Source: Amaurobius ferox (Eukaryota > Arthropoda > Arachnida > Araneae > Amaurobiidae). From it: DNA of 64,000 bases. Below, one piece after another: positions 54,106-64,000 of the stretch. Numbering within the stretch: the stretch's first letter is position 1; the number at the start of each line of letters is the position of its first letter. The position numbers were made by a program, and so were the translations under genes. The stretch spans positions 122,075,985-122,139,984 of the forward strand of contig OX578140.1 in NCBI GenBank assembly GCA_951213105.1. The letters are read 5' to 3'. The notes beneath the pieces were generated by a model. The model saw only the letters and a list, made by a program, of their open reading frames with translations. It did no database searches and had not been told where the DNA came from.

Positions 54106-55507
54106 CACTCTAAGATAAAAAAATCGACGCACCAAGAAAGAATTATCCAAATGAGACAACATTTGGTACGTGTAATGTGAATGTACAGAAAAAGAAATGA
54201 TTAGAATTTCAGAACAATTGGATGATTTATTGCACTGAAAGATCTACACAAAGTGAGCACGCCAATATGGCGTTGGTCCATCTCTGACCTTGATATAAGC
54301 TGTTACCCAAAGTGGCATTGATTCATAAAGTTGCTGGATGGTGTTCTGAGGGATGTCGTTCCAAATGGCCTCCAATTTAGGAGCTAATGCTTCTACATTC
54401 TGGGATGGTCGCAGGCGACGCCCCATCTCAGTCCCAATGTGCTCAATAGGCGAGAGACCTGGCTAACCAAGGATACGCATGTCTTAAGCATACAGACAAT
54501 CAATACAGAGGCGTGCCGTGTGCGGCCTGGAATTATCTTGCTGAACAGTTAGTCCGAGGTGACGAAAAGGACTGGCAATACAACGGGTCGTAGAATGTCG
54601 CAACGTACTGCTGTGCTGTGATGGTGCTACGGACGACTATCAAAGGAGTCCGGCTATCAAACGAGATGGCACCCCAGACCATAACTCCTTGCTGTCGGGC
54701 CGTGTGGCATGTGACAGTAAGAGCAAGATTCTGACGATGTACGGGCTGTCTTTAGACACGCCTGCCCCGGTCGTCGGGACTCAGTTCGGAACAGAACTCA
54801 TCACTGAAGACGATTCACTCCCAATCCGAACAATTCCACGTTGATCGGGCCCGACACCATTGCAATCGCTGCTGACGGTGCATATTGGTCAGTGATAGGC
54901 GGCGTAATGGGCGCCGTGAGTACAGATTCCACTCCCATAGGCTTCCATTAATGGTCCGGATGGTCACTCCCGTGTTTGTCACACGTTGGATGGTTAATAA
55001 CGACGAATCTCGTGCTGTCACAGCTGCTCTGACAATCACTCATCTTCCCGTTCTGTCATCACTCTAGACCATCCGCTGCCCGCTTGCTGCTGAAATCTGC
55101 CATTCCGGATCCATTCCTGCCTGTATCATCAATTGCTGCATTGCTCCTACCTAAATGCGGAGCGATTTGTCGATGTGCTCCTCCAGCCTCATGCAATCCG
55201 ACCGTACGCCCTCTTTCAAACTCCTTCATATGCTCGTAGTGACCACAAATTCGCCGGCGAGGCATTGTTACAATCAATGTACGTAAACGCAATCGAATTG
55301 CACTGCGCGTTTTGTTCCTGAAAGCTAGGTTCGCTCCTTATATACACCACCATGTTGCCCAGTTTTAATGCGCTCTAGTTCCGAATGTTCATTCATTGGC
55401 AGCAAATTTTTGATCATTTGCATATTCGGTCGACAGGGGTTTGCATGTACAATTTCATTACGATCGAATTATTTTGAGGGGTTCGTCGATTTTTATATCT
55501 TAGAGTG
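54106..55507 (-). mobile_element. Tc1-like transposon, 1.4 kb, TA-flanked
   Basis: TA at 54104-54105 and 55508-55509 flank inverted ends: CACTCTAAGATAAAAAAATC plus GACG on the left, CGTCGATTTTTATATCTTAG plus AGTG on the right (TIR about 24 bp). The 1402-bp length is usual for Tc1. The transposase relic lies between them on the minus strand. There is no second Tc1 in this part of the window, and nothing is nested in it. Confidence 0.9.
54244..55263 (-). pseudogene. Tc1-family transposase (DD34E), inactivated
   Basis: The minus-strand frame starts MPRRRICGHYEHMKEFERGR (55263), a bipartite HTH-type DNA-binding region. RAAVTARDSSLLTIQRVT and RLQWCRARSTWNCSDWE follow in another frame. The catalytic region has IVFSDE (first Asp), VQQDNSRPHTA (second Asp) and LSPIEH (Glu), then MGRRLRP and the usual C-terminus, ending at a stop at 54244. 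Coding length is about 340 codons, the normal size for Tc1. Damage includes a TGA before IVFSDE (probably CGA decay), TAG/TAA stops before and in the PARSPDLSPIEH region, a small deletion there, and frameshifts. It is dead. Confidence 0.88.
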
Positions 55508-55509
55508 TA

Positions 55510-56353
55510 TCTACAGATTTTCTATGCAAAACTTGCGTCACAGGTTACTCGATATAACCAGTTCTACTGTGATAATTTTAAATGAAAACTAATGTTCTTC
55601 AAAAACAGTATGCTGTAAATTATTTTTTATAAATTACTTAAAATAGGATCAAATTTACTTTTCACTAATTGTTGTTAAAACGCAATTGTATGACAATCTA
55701 TGCCAAAATTTTCCAAAACCCAAGATGATAATATTCGAAATATTCTTAATATTCCAAAAATCATATTCTATTGACGGTTACATAGATAAGTGCCTACTTA
55801 CAAGATTCAAAACACCCAATTTAGAATACAGTGCCTATCTCGAAAAAGACGTTTCTGGTGGTGACGACTTTATTTGTTCCGCTTCATATTTGCATATGAA
55901 AGCAACAAAATTCCCCCTGAGTTCACTGTGCAGTGTCATAAATCCAGATTATACTCAAGACTGTTCATCAGATTTGTTTTGTATAAATAGAGTTATCTTC
56001 GAAATAGAATATTTATGGGAGCTATCTTCCGGACATTTAAGAGAAATACAAATTTCGTCTGTTGTAGGATATCTTTAGATACTACTTTGTGATATTTATG
56101 AATTCAGCTCTGAAAACTTTCTGGGTGAGATATGACTCTCCCACAGACTCAACATTATATTTTTTCTGTCTTTCTCTATACGCGTTAATCTGCAAAATAA
56201 AATGAAGAATAATGTTTACAAATGGAAAAATGAAATAGATACTTCCCACCAGACTCAAATTAATTTTTTCTTTATTTCGATAATACTTCATTGCAATGAG
56301 TTTAATTGCACAAAATCAGACGGAATTTACACTTTTGATTCAATTTTTATTTT
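55510..56353. other. Spacer with a 130-codon frame; repeat partner at 59.5 kb
   Basis: A plus frame at 55686-56078 begins MYDNLCQNF and contains SAYLEKDVSGGDDFICSASY. Its DNA is a diverged direct copy of 59560-59940, sharing GAATACAGTGCCTATCTCGA and 'gcatatgaaa(g)caacaaaattcccc'. The second copy has frameshifts and stops, so selection for a protein is doubtful. I do not recognise the sequence. Confidence 0.45.
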
Positions 56354-57253
56354 TACTTTCCTTATATACATAATGTATAAGGAAAGTACTGTGACGGGGT
56401 CGAAAATTCGAATTCGCGTTTTCGACAGGAGAGCACGTTTCAAGCATCCCTGATCCCTAATCAACACATTTTTGAGCTGATGTGTGTGTGTGTGTCAGTG
56501 AGCCTGTGGAGACGATATCTCACGAACGAATGGAGCGATTCGAATGAAATTTGGTACAAACATCACAATCTGTAAATACTGGAAGTCTATTGTTTTTAAA
56601 CGCTATCGAATGTTGAGAACCCTCCTAAATTTTCGAGTGAAATTTTGAAAAAATCATCAAAAAATCAAAACCTTTAATAAAGTTACGCAAATAGACATTT
56701 CTTATGTAATTTTTCCTTAGAAAACGATTGACATAATCTTTAGAACGCTAACATGAACCGTTCTCGAGATATTGCACATTTTTCAAATAAATTCATCAAA
56801 AAATCCCATAAATTAAAAAAAAATATTAACTATTGAAAAACATTTTCATTTTTCATATGTAAAATCATGCGATAAATTTGGTGACATCATTCTCGTGGAT
56901 CTAGCTCGTTCCATTCATGAGAAAAGATACTTTGAGTAATACTTTTGTATTTGAACGGCAATGTGCTGTAAGAATAACTTATTACTCCGTCCATAACGCT
57001 TGGCGAAATTTTGGCGACAAATTTGGCGGAATGTCGCCAATTTGGTGATTTTTTTTAATGTTGCCAAATTAACGAAAATCTCACCAAATAGATAAAAATG
57101 ACGCTAAATCAATGAAAATGACGACTAATTGACGAAAATTCAATATCTTAAAGAATATAAGTATCTACTATATAAGAATAACCAATTTTTTTGCTGTAAA
57201 AGTAGTAAATTCATTGCATTATGTAAGGAAAGTCATGTGCTGCCCACATCAGA
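56354..57253 (-). mobile_element. Family C element, copy 5, uninterrupted
   Basis: Hairpin TACTTTCCTTATATACATAA / TGTATAAGGAAAGTA at the left, GTGACGGGGTCGAAAATTCG, a short GT run (56482-56496), and AGCCTGTGGAGACGATATCT. The right end is TGTAAGGAAAGTCATGTGCT with CCCACATCAGA. It is 900 bp long. The direct neighbour on the right is a family C' piece. Confidence 0.8.
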
Positions 57254-57261
57254 TTTTTTTA

Positions 57262-57892
57262 TTTAGTAACTGGATATTTTTTAAAGACGGCGTAACAAAA
57301 ATGAGAAAAAACTAAAATGTCTCGAGAACGGTTAGTTCTAGAGAGTTGGTCTTATTCTTTTTTTTTTCGTCAAAATTTACATATAAAATGAATATTCGAT
57401 TGATATATTTGAGCATACGTGTTTTTTATTATTGATTTTTGCGGGCCATTTCGTAGAAAATGGTAGGTTCTTTTCCGAATCGTATCCAAATGTAATCAGC
57501 ACCAGGATATCCCACAAGTGACTTATCTGCCAAATTTTGTAGAATTTGATCAATCAGTTTTTATCTGCAGTAGATACATCAGATTCTTGCGGGCTATTTT
57601 TCAAAAACAGGTGGGCTCTTCTATCCAGAATTGTACCAAAATCTAATGAGCACCACCGTAATTTACAAGTTACCTACTAAATTTTATGAAATTTGGTCAA
57701 TTAGTTTTTGAGTTAGAGTGGATACATTCAGTGCACAGATGACACACAGACACACATACAGACGTCATGCTAAAATTGTTTTTTATCTTCTAGAGGTTCT
57801 AAAACGTATAGATCTGTCGAAATTCGAGTTGCGATTTTCGATACGATTCCAATACTTTTCCTATACATTATCATGTATTGCAGAGAATGTAA
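57262..57892 (+). mobile_element. Family C' element, copy 3 (5' end lacking)
   Basis: AAAATGTCTCGAGAACGGTT, TTTTGCGGGCCATTTCGTAG, two GAATCGTA(T/C)CCAAA-type blocks, a CACACAGACACACATACAGA run and the end TACTTTTCCTATACATTATC / ATGTATTGCAGAGAATGTA follow the C' order. The first about 120 bp of the element are missing at the junction with family C copy 5. Confidence 0.7.
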
Positions 57893-58084
57893 AAAGTAAG
57901 CCAAAATATCTTGGGAATGACTTATTCAAGAGCAATAGAATCACGAAACACTCGTCACATACAATACACAGCAATTACATGATCTGTATTATCAAGCAAG
58001 AAGATCGTATTCAAAATAATACGACATATTCATAGTTGACGTTTAATTGCACCAAATAGCATTCCTCTGAGAATGATGGGAAGC

Positions 58085-58800
58085 CATATACACTACGTGA
58101 CAGTGACGTGAAAATGAGACACTAAGAAAAAGTGGGCAGAAAGTTATGAAAAATGGCAAACAGAGAGAGGCAGCAACGAACAGATGTTTATTGCAACATG
58201 ATATACCTAAACAGTGAGCGATAACACCGTCTGATCAGTAGGTTGTAGGATCAACGTGGGCGGCAATAGAGGCAGCAACACGTCTAGGTACAGAGGCAAT
58301 GAACGGGCGGATAATATCCTGAGGAATGGCTGACCATTCGCTGTCAACCATTTCCCAGAGTTTGTCTTCTAAACGAGGCGGTGGCAGCGCACGCAAGCGA
58401 CGTCCAATCATGTTCCAGACGTGTTCGATTGGTGAGATATCATGGGAGACAGGTAACCAGGGAAGAACCTTCCAGGGCATGTTGACTGATGCGTGCAGTG
58501 TGTGGTCGGGCATTGTGTGGACGTGCCGTGTGTGGTCGGGCATTGTGTGGACGTGCCGTGTGTGGTCGGTAAATAGCATTGGGCATAAGATATACACCAG
58601 GTGACAGTGAAAATGACACACCAAAAAAGAGTGGACAGAAAGTGATGAAAATAGGCAAACAGAGAGAGACAGCAACGAACAATAAGTGATGTTTATTGCA
58701 ACATGATACACCTATACACTGAGCGATAACACCGTCTTATCAGTAGGTTGTATGACCACCGTGGGCGGCGATACATGCAGCAACACGTCAAGGTGCTGTA
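58085..58800 (-). pseudogene. Rearranged Tc1-like element: C-terminal half plus duplicated 3' end
   Basis: From 58498 down to the stop near 58235, the minus strand reads ISPIEHVWNMIGRRL, then EWSAIPQDIIRPFIASVPRR, the C-terminal region of a Tc1-type transposase with its catalytic Glu. Upstream the frame passes through a 2.5-fold tandem repeat of GTGTGGTCGGGCATTGTGTG (58498-58567), which is the 'QDNARPHTA' motif amplified (DNARPHTARPHNARPHTA). At 58569 it joins a second, direct copy of the element's 3' end (TACACCAGGTGACAGTG; the first copy begins near 58093 with TACACTACGTGACAGTG). No N-terminus is present. It comes from a different lineage than 54106-55507. Confidence 0.75.
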
Positions 58801-59290
58801 TACAAAAACATTCGAAAGGTAACAAGATAGATAAAGCATGCTTCGCGATGAAATAGACACTTCACATTTGGTGTAAGGGTAGACAGTTAGAAAGGAAGAA
58901 AGTGGGCAGTTTCAGTTTTCCAATATTTGATACTGTAGGGGATGCCGCAGACTAAAATGGTCGATTTTCCGAATAAATGAGAAACGCTTCTTTTAAAATG
59001 TGACATAGTCTTGATATTCGCTATATGGGCCAACCATCTGATGGAAAAGCCAAGAAGAATAGAGTTTTTAAAAATGTTCATTTAAGGGGATGCTACACAG
59101 AAAAACGTTCGAAAGGTGAAATGATAAAATAGCATGCTTCGGGAGGAAATGGAGTCTTCAAATTGGGTGTAAGCGTAAATACTTCGAAAGTGAGGAATTT
59201 CATTTTTCAAATATTTTCTTCTTTAGGGTGTTCCACACACCAAAATGCTCGATTTGCTGAATAAATGCAATACGCGAATTATTTAAAAAT
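58790..59290. repeat. Diverged direct tandem repeat, about 295-bp unit
   Basis: 'aaaaacattcgaaaggtaac' at 58804 recurs as 'aaaaacgttcgaaaggtgaa' near 59100. GCATGCTTCG, TTGGTGTAAG, 'caaaatg(g/c)tcgattt' and 'gaataaatg' follow in the same order in both. No frame is conserved. Confidence 0.7.
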
Positions 59291-60090
59291 TTACTTTATT
59301 CGAAGGTTGCTTATTGTGAAACAATTTGATTTTTAACGGGTATTCAGCAATTTATAATTCTGATCTTGCAATATTGTAGGGAAAATAAAATATAATAAGT
59401 TGAGCTTCAAAAGGTTTTTAAGTATTAAATATTATTCTTGTCGCAAATGAGTTGATTTTGCTAAAATGTAATATTTTTCGAACACGACATGAAACACATA
59501 ATTTCATTAAAATCCTGAAACACAAAAACATTTTATTTCTACCTCCACTGATTTTTGTTAAAAATTACGTTGTATGACACTAATTTATTTCTAAATATTT
59601 CAAAGACCAATTTCTATAAATTTCTGCATAAATAAGTACCCACTTACAAGATCGCAAAGACTCGTTCAATTCAGAATACAGTGCCTATCTCGAAAAACAC
59701 TTCCCTGGAGAAAACAGATTATTTGTACAACGTGATAAAAGTCGTGTTTGCATATGAAAGGAGAGAAATTCCCATGAGCACACAATGCAATATCGTAAAT
59801 TCCGATCTGTACCACAGACTGTTCATTTCATAACTAAAATTTTGTTTTATATCAGTAGACTTATATACAAAGTGAAATATTTATCGGAACGATTGTCAGA
59901 TATGTTAAGGAAACAGTAATTTCGTCTGTAAGTATAGTTTTGCTTATATTGAAGGATTCACTTTTAAATAAATGGGATGTTTTGCCAGAAAAAGGTTCAT
60001 TTGTCGGTAATTTTATGTCTGAGATATCGTGGTATACAGCCGTTGTACTGACAACTATAGATTTTCAGTGTATTTGGGTAGCCGTATGCT
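59291..60090. other. Spacer with second copy of the 55.7-kb repeat
   Basis: 59560-59940 is a diverged direct copy of 55675-56075. It carries frameshifts relative to the 130-codon frame there. A 62-codon frame at 59940-60128 runs into family D sequence and is not a gene. Confidence 0.45.
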
Positions 60091-60094
60091 TTTC

Positions 60095-62655
60095 AAACAA
60101 GAAAGATCAATCATGCATAAAGCATTGATTATGAAAAACTTTCCAACTTCAATGCAATTTTATATAAAAATCTCTAAAATGCATTACATTCCTCAGTAAT
60201 ATTTTTAAAACAAGAAAGATCAATCATGCTTAAAGCATTGATTATGAAACACTTTTCAACTTCAATGCAATTTTATTCAAACATCTCTAAAATGCAATAC
60301 ATACCTAAGTAATATTTTAAAACTTATCACAATACTACATTAATTTATTACATTTGAAAACTTAAACCTTCATCGGAAAAAATGAACTTCACTCAAATGA
60401 CGGCATTGAAATATAAATTGCATGGTTTAAACATCTCTAACATGCGATACATTCCTGGGTAATATTTTTAAAATCATCATAATACTACAATAATTTATTA
60501 TATTTGAAAACTTCATAGAAAACAACTGCCATCCATCTTGTCTCAAAATCGTGATATTTAAAGTTCTTTTTAATTCATATTGAGTGTTGTATTCGTCCTA
60601 AAACCGCTATATTTCTGCTTAAATTCTGTGCATCTACATACTGAAACAACGTAAAGTCAATATATTTGAGTTTAAATGATTATCTAAATTTAATTATTTC
60701 TACAAAAGCTTATTTTTCACTTATGTAAAATGTAAACAGAAAAATATGTAGGATGAGTTGTATAATAATTGCTGTATTTCTTTAACACAAAATTATTTAG
60801 CCCATGGAGTCTGCATAGCTGATATGAATGAAATATTCAATGATTTTACAAAGAGAAGGACACTTTTTTCGATGAAGTTTTAAGCATAGAGTTTAATTAC
60901 TTGTAGCTCCATGGTCTTAAATTTTAAATAAAATAAATTATTTTAGTATTGTGATGAATGAAATGAATGGGAAAAAGTTATGAATGAAATGCTGTTTTTA
61001 TAGTGAGATCCAGGCGTGTTATTTTTTCTAGAGCTCCTCTACTACAGGCTGACTTATCAAGCATATTGAAGCCCATAGGGTTCCATACAAAAGTTACAGA
61101 AATTATAAAATAAGTGTTTAAAATAAATACTTTATATGAAAAAAGAAGTTTCAATTAGAATATTGTAGAATTTAGCTCGCACAAGTATTCTCCATTACCA
61201 GGTATCCAATTATTTATTAGCCATTGTTTTCTTCTTTCTTCGTTTCTAGGAAAGCGAAATAGCCTAAAACCCTTTCTAGAATGATTAGAGCAGTTCGGTG
61301 CAGAACAACCACCCATAATTATTTCAATTATACTTCTTAAAGTTAAAATACGAATAGAGTTAATGCTAATGGACTGCGCTTCCAGCTACAGTGGGCTTCA
61401 ATATGCTTGATGAGTCAGCTCGTATATAGAGGAGCCTTAATTTTTTCTATGACGTCATTTGAATGAATTTCAGTTGTTTTCGATGAAGTTTTCAAATATA
61501 TTAAATTATCGTAGTATTATGGTATTTTTAAAAATATTACCGAGGAATGTATCGCATTTTAGAGATGTTTAAATCAGGCAATTTATATTTCAATGCCGTC
61601 ATTTGAATGAAGTTCATTTTTTTCAATGAAGGTTTAAGTTTTCAAATATAATAAATTAATGTAGTATTGTGATAAATTTTACAATATTACCGAGGAATGT
61701 ATTGCATTTTAGACTTGTTTAAATAAAATTGCATTGAAGTTGGAAAGTGTTTCATAATCAATGCTTTAAGCATGATTGATCTTTCTTGTTAAATTATCGC
61801 AATACTACATTAATTTATTCTATTTGAAAACTTCATCGAAGAAAATGAACTTCATTCAAATGACGGAATTGAAATATAAATTGTCTGGTTTAAACATATC
61901 TGAAATGCGATACATTCCTCGGTAATATTTTAAAAATTATCATAACACTACAATAATTTATTATATTTAAAAACTTCATCGGAAACAAATGAACTTTATT
62001 CAAACTACGTCATCGAAATATAAATCGCATCTATATAAAAGCAGAATTTCATTCATAAATATTTTTCCAATCGTTTCATTCATTACAATACTATAATAAC
62101 TTATTTTATTTAAAAATTTGAAAAATTGTTATCTACCTTATTTATTTTAAAATGTGAAACCTTTCTCATATATAAAATAATTAAACTCTTGAAAAGATAT
62201 TTATTATATAATATATCTCTTTTTTCTTTCTGGATGATATAACGAGAGCCAGAATTTAATTGAATTTGTTTTTCTCCCTATATTAAATGATTTTTATTTA
62301 CAAAACTACCTAGCATATTTTACTGAAATTTTTTTTATATATTTTATGTGATAATTTGAATATTTCCTAAACTTTTGAGCAATCTGTGAATTTTAAATTC
62401 TCTTAAAAATGTTTGAAAGATTAGGTCCCATAGGATTCAAGATATTTCAATTTTTCAACCCGGGTTCAATAAAAAACTAATTGGGTGATAGTAGTTATTT
62501 ATATTCCCACAGGTCCCACATACCATCTGAAAAACATTCTAACGTTTCATTTTCATAAATCCATTTTTACGGCAGTTATCGTGCTAACGGATAGACAGAC
62601 AGACAGAATGAACAAAGTCATAAACACTTTCAACTATGTTGTAGGAGAAGCGTTT
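60095..62655. mobile_element. Cluster of family D pieces in both orientations
   Basis: CAAGAAAGATCAATCATGCA (60098) starts a plus 5' piece that restarts at 60210. At about 60530 the sequence flips to the minus orientation (CATCCATCTTGTCTCAAAAT to TTATTTTTTCTA). It is interrupted by the MITE 61031-61440 and then continues to 'atgattgatctttcttgtt' near 61790. From there a plus piece runs 61790-62130, followed by a 3' piece ending in CAGACAGACAGAATGAACAA and CATAAACACTTTCAACTATG (62640). At least two inverted junctions are visible. The cluster is a nested or rearranged pile-up, not one intact element. Confidence 0.65.
61031..61440. mobile_element. MULE-like MITE, 9-10 bp TSD
   Basis: The left arm reads GAGCTCCTCTACTACAGGCT and the right arm inverts to GGCTCCTCTATATACGAGCT. 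Both continue into an identical ATCAAGCATATTGAAGCCCA, giving a TIR of about 45 bp. TTTTTTCTA is present on both sides (61022-61030 and 61441-61449), inside a family D copy whose uninterrupted form ('gcgtgttattttttctatgacgtc') is seen at 43427-43446. The 9-bp target fits Mutator-like elements; hAT (8 bp) is an alternative. The 320-bp interior is non-coding. Confidence 0.8.
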
Positions 62656-62659
62656 TCAC

Positions 62660-63230
62660 TATGTTCTACGTGTTGCCAATTCCGAGAAACAAAAATCTGT
62701 GGTCAAACCAACTTTTTTCAAATAATTTTTTTTATTTTAATGCTGTTACTTGATTAATAATGCAAAATTCGTAGGATGAGTTGTAATTATGCATGGGGTT
62801 TGTTTTATAATCATCCTGAAAATTTGCATTTAAGAAGGCCATAAACTCGATTTTGACTATTTTCTACAACTGGACCCTTTTCTGTTAAACCATCACATGC
62901 ACTGCCTGAAATTTGAATCATTTTAATGGTTTAGAAGAGACATAAAACACTTAAGCAGCGCTTAAAACAATATAATATGTTCAACACGACTTTTGACGTT
63001 AATTAAAGTAAACAGAATCAATCGTAGCAACAAAATCAATCGTGAAATTGATTGATTCCGTTGTTATTTATTGAATGTCCTGTGAAAATCCAAAATGCAA
63101 AACATCCCTAGAACGTCTCGCAATGACTTTTAAATAATGATATAACAGCTAATTAATTATTACATAATATAGAATGTAGAATGTCTCTGATGAGAGTTTC
63201 TACATGACGAGAGTTTACTTGAAACGACCC
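62660..63230. other. Unassigned spacer
   Basis: AT-rich sequence with a local inverted repeat (AATCAATCGTGAAATTGATT, 63040). No gene is visible. The far 3' end of the LINE to the right may extend into it. Confidence 0.4.
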
Positions 63231-63234
63231 TGAT

Positions 63235-64000
63235 TAGATTGGCGCGAACCAAGAGAGCTACGTAATTAGATCAGGTGGTAAGTTTGCGTACGGGCCAATG
63301 GAGTTGATAATTTTTCTCCATCAAGATGCAATTGTTTTAACCTTGTTTTTAAACTTGATGTAGCACCATTTTTTTTAAAATACTCTTACGTTAAGTATAT
63401 CATATGGAGCTTGCTGGTCACAGAACACTTTGTTATATAGTGAATCCATGGCCCTTCTTTACCGCACTTGCACAAAGGAGAAATTATTTTTCTAGAGCGA
63501 TAGAAATACTAAGGAAAGGCTCCGTTTCCTATAAGAAACTGAACTAAATGATGGTTAGATAGAAGTATTTCTGTGCATACATAATTGAAGAAGTCAAGTG
63601 TGGATCTTCCATTTCTAGAATCTGTCCGTGTTGTAACCCATTTCCTGTTCTAGTCAGTACAGCTCTGCTTTAAAGTTGATATCGGTAAAGAAATATCCAT
63701 GGTAGCCATTACGGATTTCGATACTTGTTTTACATGATTGTTGGTTATCTCATTTTCCAAAATGCTAATATGGGCTTTTTACCCAGTAATTGCTGGTTCT
63801 ATATTGTCTAGACCGATGGCATTGTGAATATTTTTATAACAATGCCCTTGTTGAATGGTGTCATTATGGCTGTTATTGCGGCCTCACACTTTAAAAAGAT
63901 ATTTGCAATGCATTTTTTATTGGACACCCATTTGAGGGCTTCTAGAATGCCTAGTTTTTTTGCCTGGAACGCGGAGTTCTTTCCTTGTAATTTAGCTTTC
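63235..64000 (-). pseudogene. Non-LTR retrotransposon 3' end: RNase H and cysteine tail (partial, decayed)
   Basis: Read on the minus strand from the window edge: FQAKKLGILEALKWVSNKKC, then CEAAITAIM, matching the RNase H pattern 'FQAExxAIxxAxxW...SDxxxA'. The catalytic Glu (now Lys in FQAK) and Asp (FLKCEA) appear lost. Further on come RNGRSTLDFFNYVCTE, HHLVQFLIGNGAFP, a stop, and then CKCGKEGPWIHYITKC, a CxC...H...C knuckle like the one after RNase H in arachnid Jockey/I-type LINEs. Two or more stops and frameshifts break it. The reverse transcriptase would lie beyond base 64000. ATG or end positions are not definable. Confidence 0.75.

Noticed and set aside
55059..55292. 77-codon minus frame taken alone as a gene
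   Set aside because: It is the N-terminal DNA-binding part of the broken Tc1 transposase and is included in that pseudogene.

Overview
This window looks like intergenic DNA from a large, AT-rich, repeat-dense arthropod genome, most likely an arachnid and possibly a spider. The evidence is the dense nesting of decayed transposons, abundant CA/GT and CAGA microsatellites, a 5S/tRNA-headed SINE family, Tc1-type and pogo-type DNA elements, a Penelope-like element, and a LINE RNase H/zinc-knuckle tail of a kind common in arachnids. The taxon is an inference. I see no bacterial operon, no CRISPR array and no host protein-coding gene that I can defend. Almost all open frames are short, repeat-derived or chance.

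Layout. 0-3.7 kb: a 26-bp tandem array (421-1330), an unrecognised minus-strand coding-like segment, and a solo LTR (2191-2741) sitting inside a Helitron-like element. 3.7-8.6 kb: a 391-bp-unit repeat family, and between its two copies a tandem array of about five tRNA-headed SINE units (5.5-6.65 kb). 8.6-14.6 kb: old repeats and one full family D element. 14.6-17.4 kb: a TCTTTCTGTGTG minisatellite, then a minus-strand Penelope-like reverse transcriptase whose KVHK/PIVS segment is amplified as 179-bp tandem copies. 19.4-26.7 kb: three long-inverted-repeat MITEs, a palindromic satellite, a tandem-duplicated coding-like segment, and a LINE C-terminal fragment. 26.9-29.0 kb: concatenated family D elements. 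30.4-34.6 kb: a pair of CCCTMACAGC MITEs, and a family C element that hosts a full-length 5S-headed SINE. 36-38.7 kb: more SINEs and a palindromic minisatellite. 39-41.4 kb: family C with family C' nested in it. 42.0-44.5 kb: a pogo-like element with family D nested in it. 45-50.2 kb: families D, C, C' and D in series. 50.2-51.3 kb: a hAT-like element hosting a SINE and a SINE tail. 54.1-55.5 kb: a near-complete but dead Tc1 element. 56.3-59.3 kb: families C and C' and a rearranged Tc1 fragment. 60.1-62.7 kb: an inverted cluster of family D pieces split by a MULE-like MITE. 63.2-64.0 kb: the minus-strand 3' end of a LINE.

Two threads join these pieces. First, the repeat families I call C, C' and D share one plan: a subterminal motif near one end, its inverted copy forming a hairpin at the other end, and an internal microsatellite. 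This plan resembles non-autonomous Helentrons (HINE/DINE-1/pearl-type). Second, the SINEs, whether 5S-headed, tRNA-headed or reduced to a tail of about 58 bp, share a 3' tail predicted to fold into a stem-loop. The stem shows compensatory changes between subfamilies, and several insertions have perfect 13-15 bp target-site duplications. This suggests that one LINE machinery mobilised them all by recognising the tail. All boundaries were read by eye and no database search was possible.
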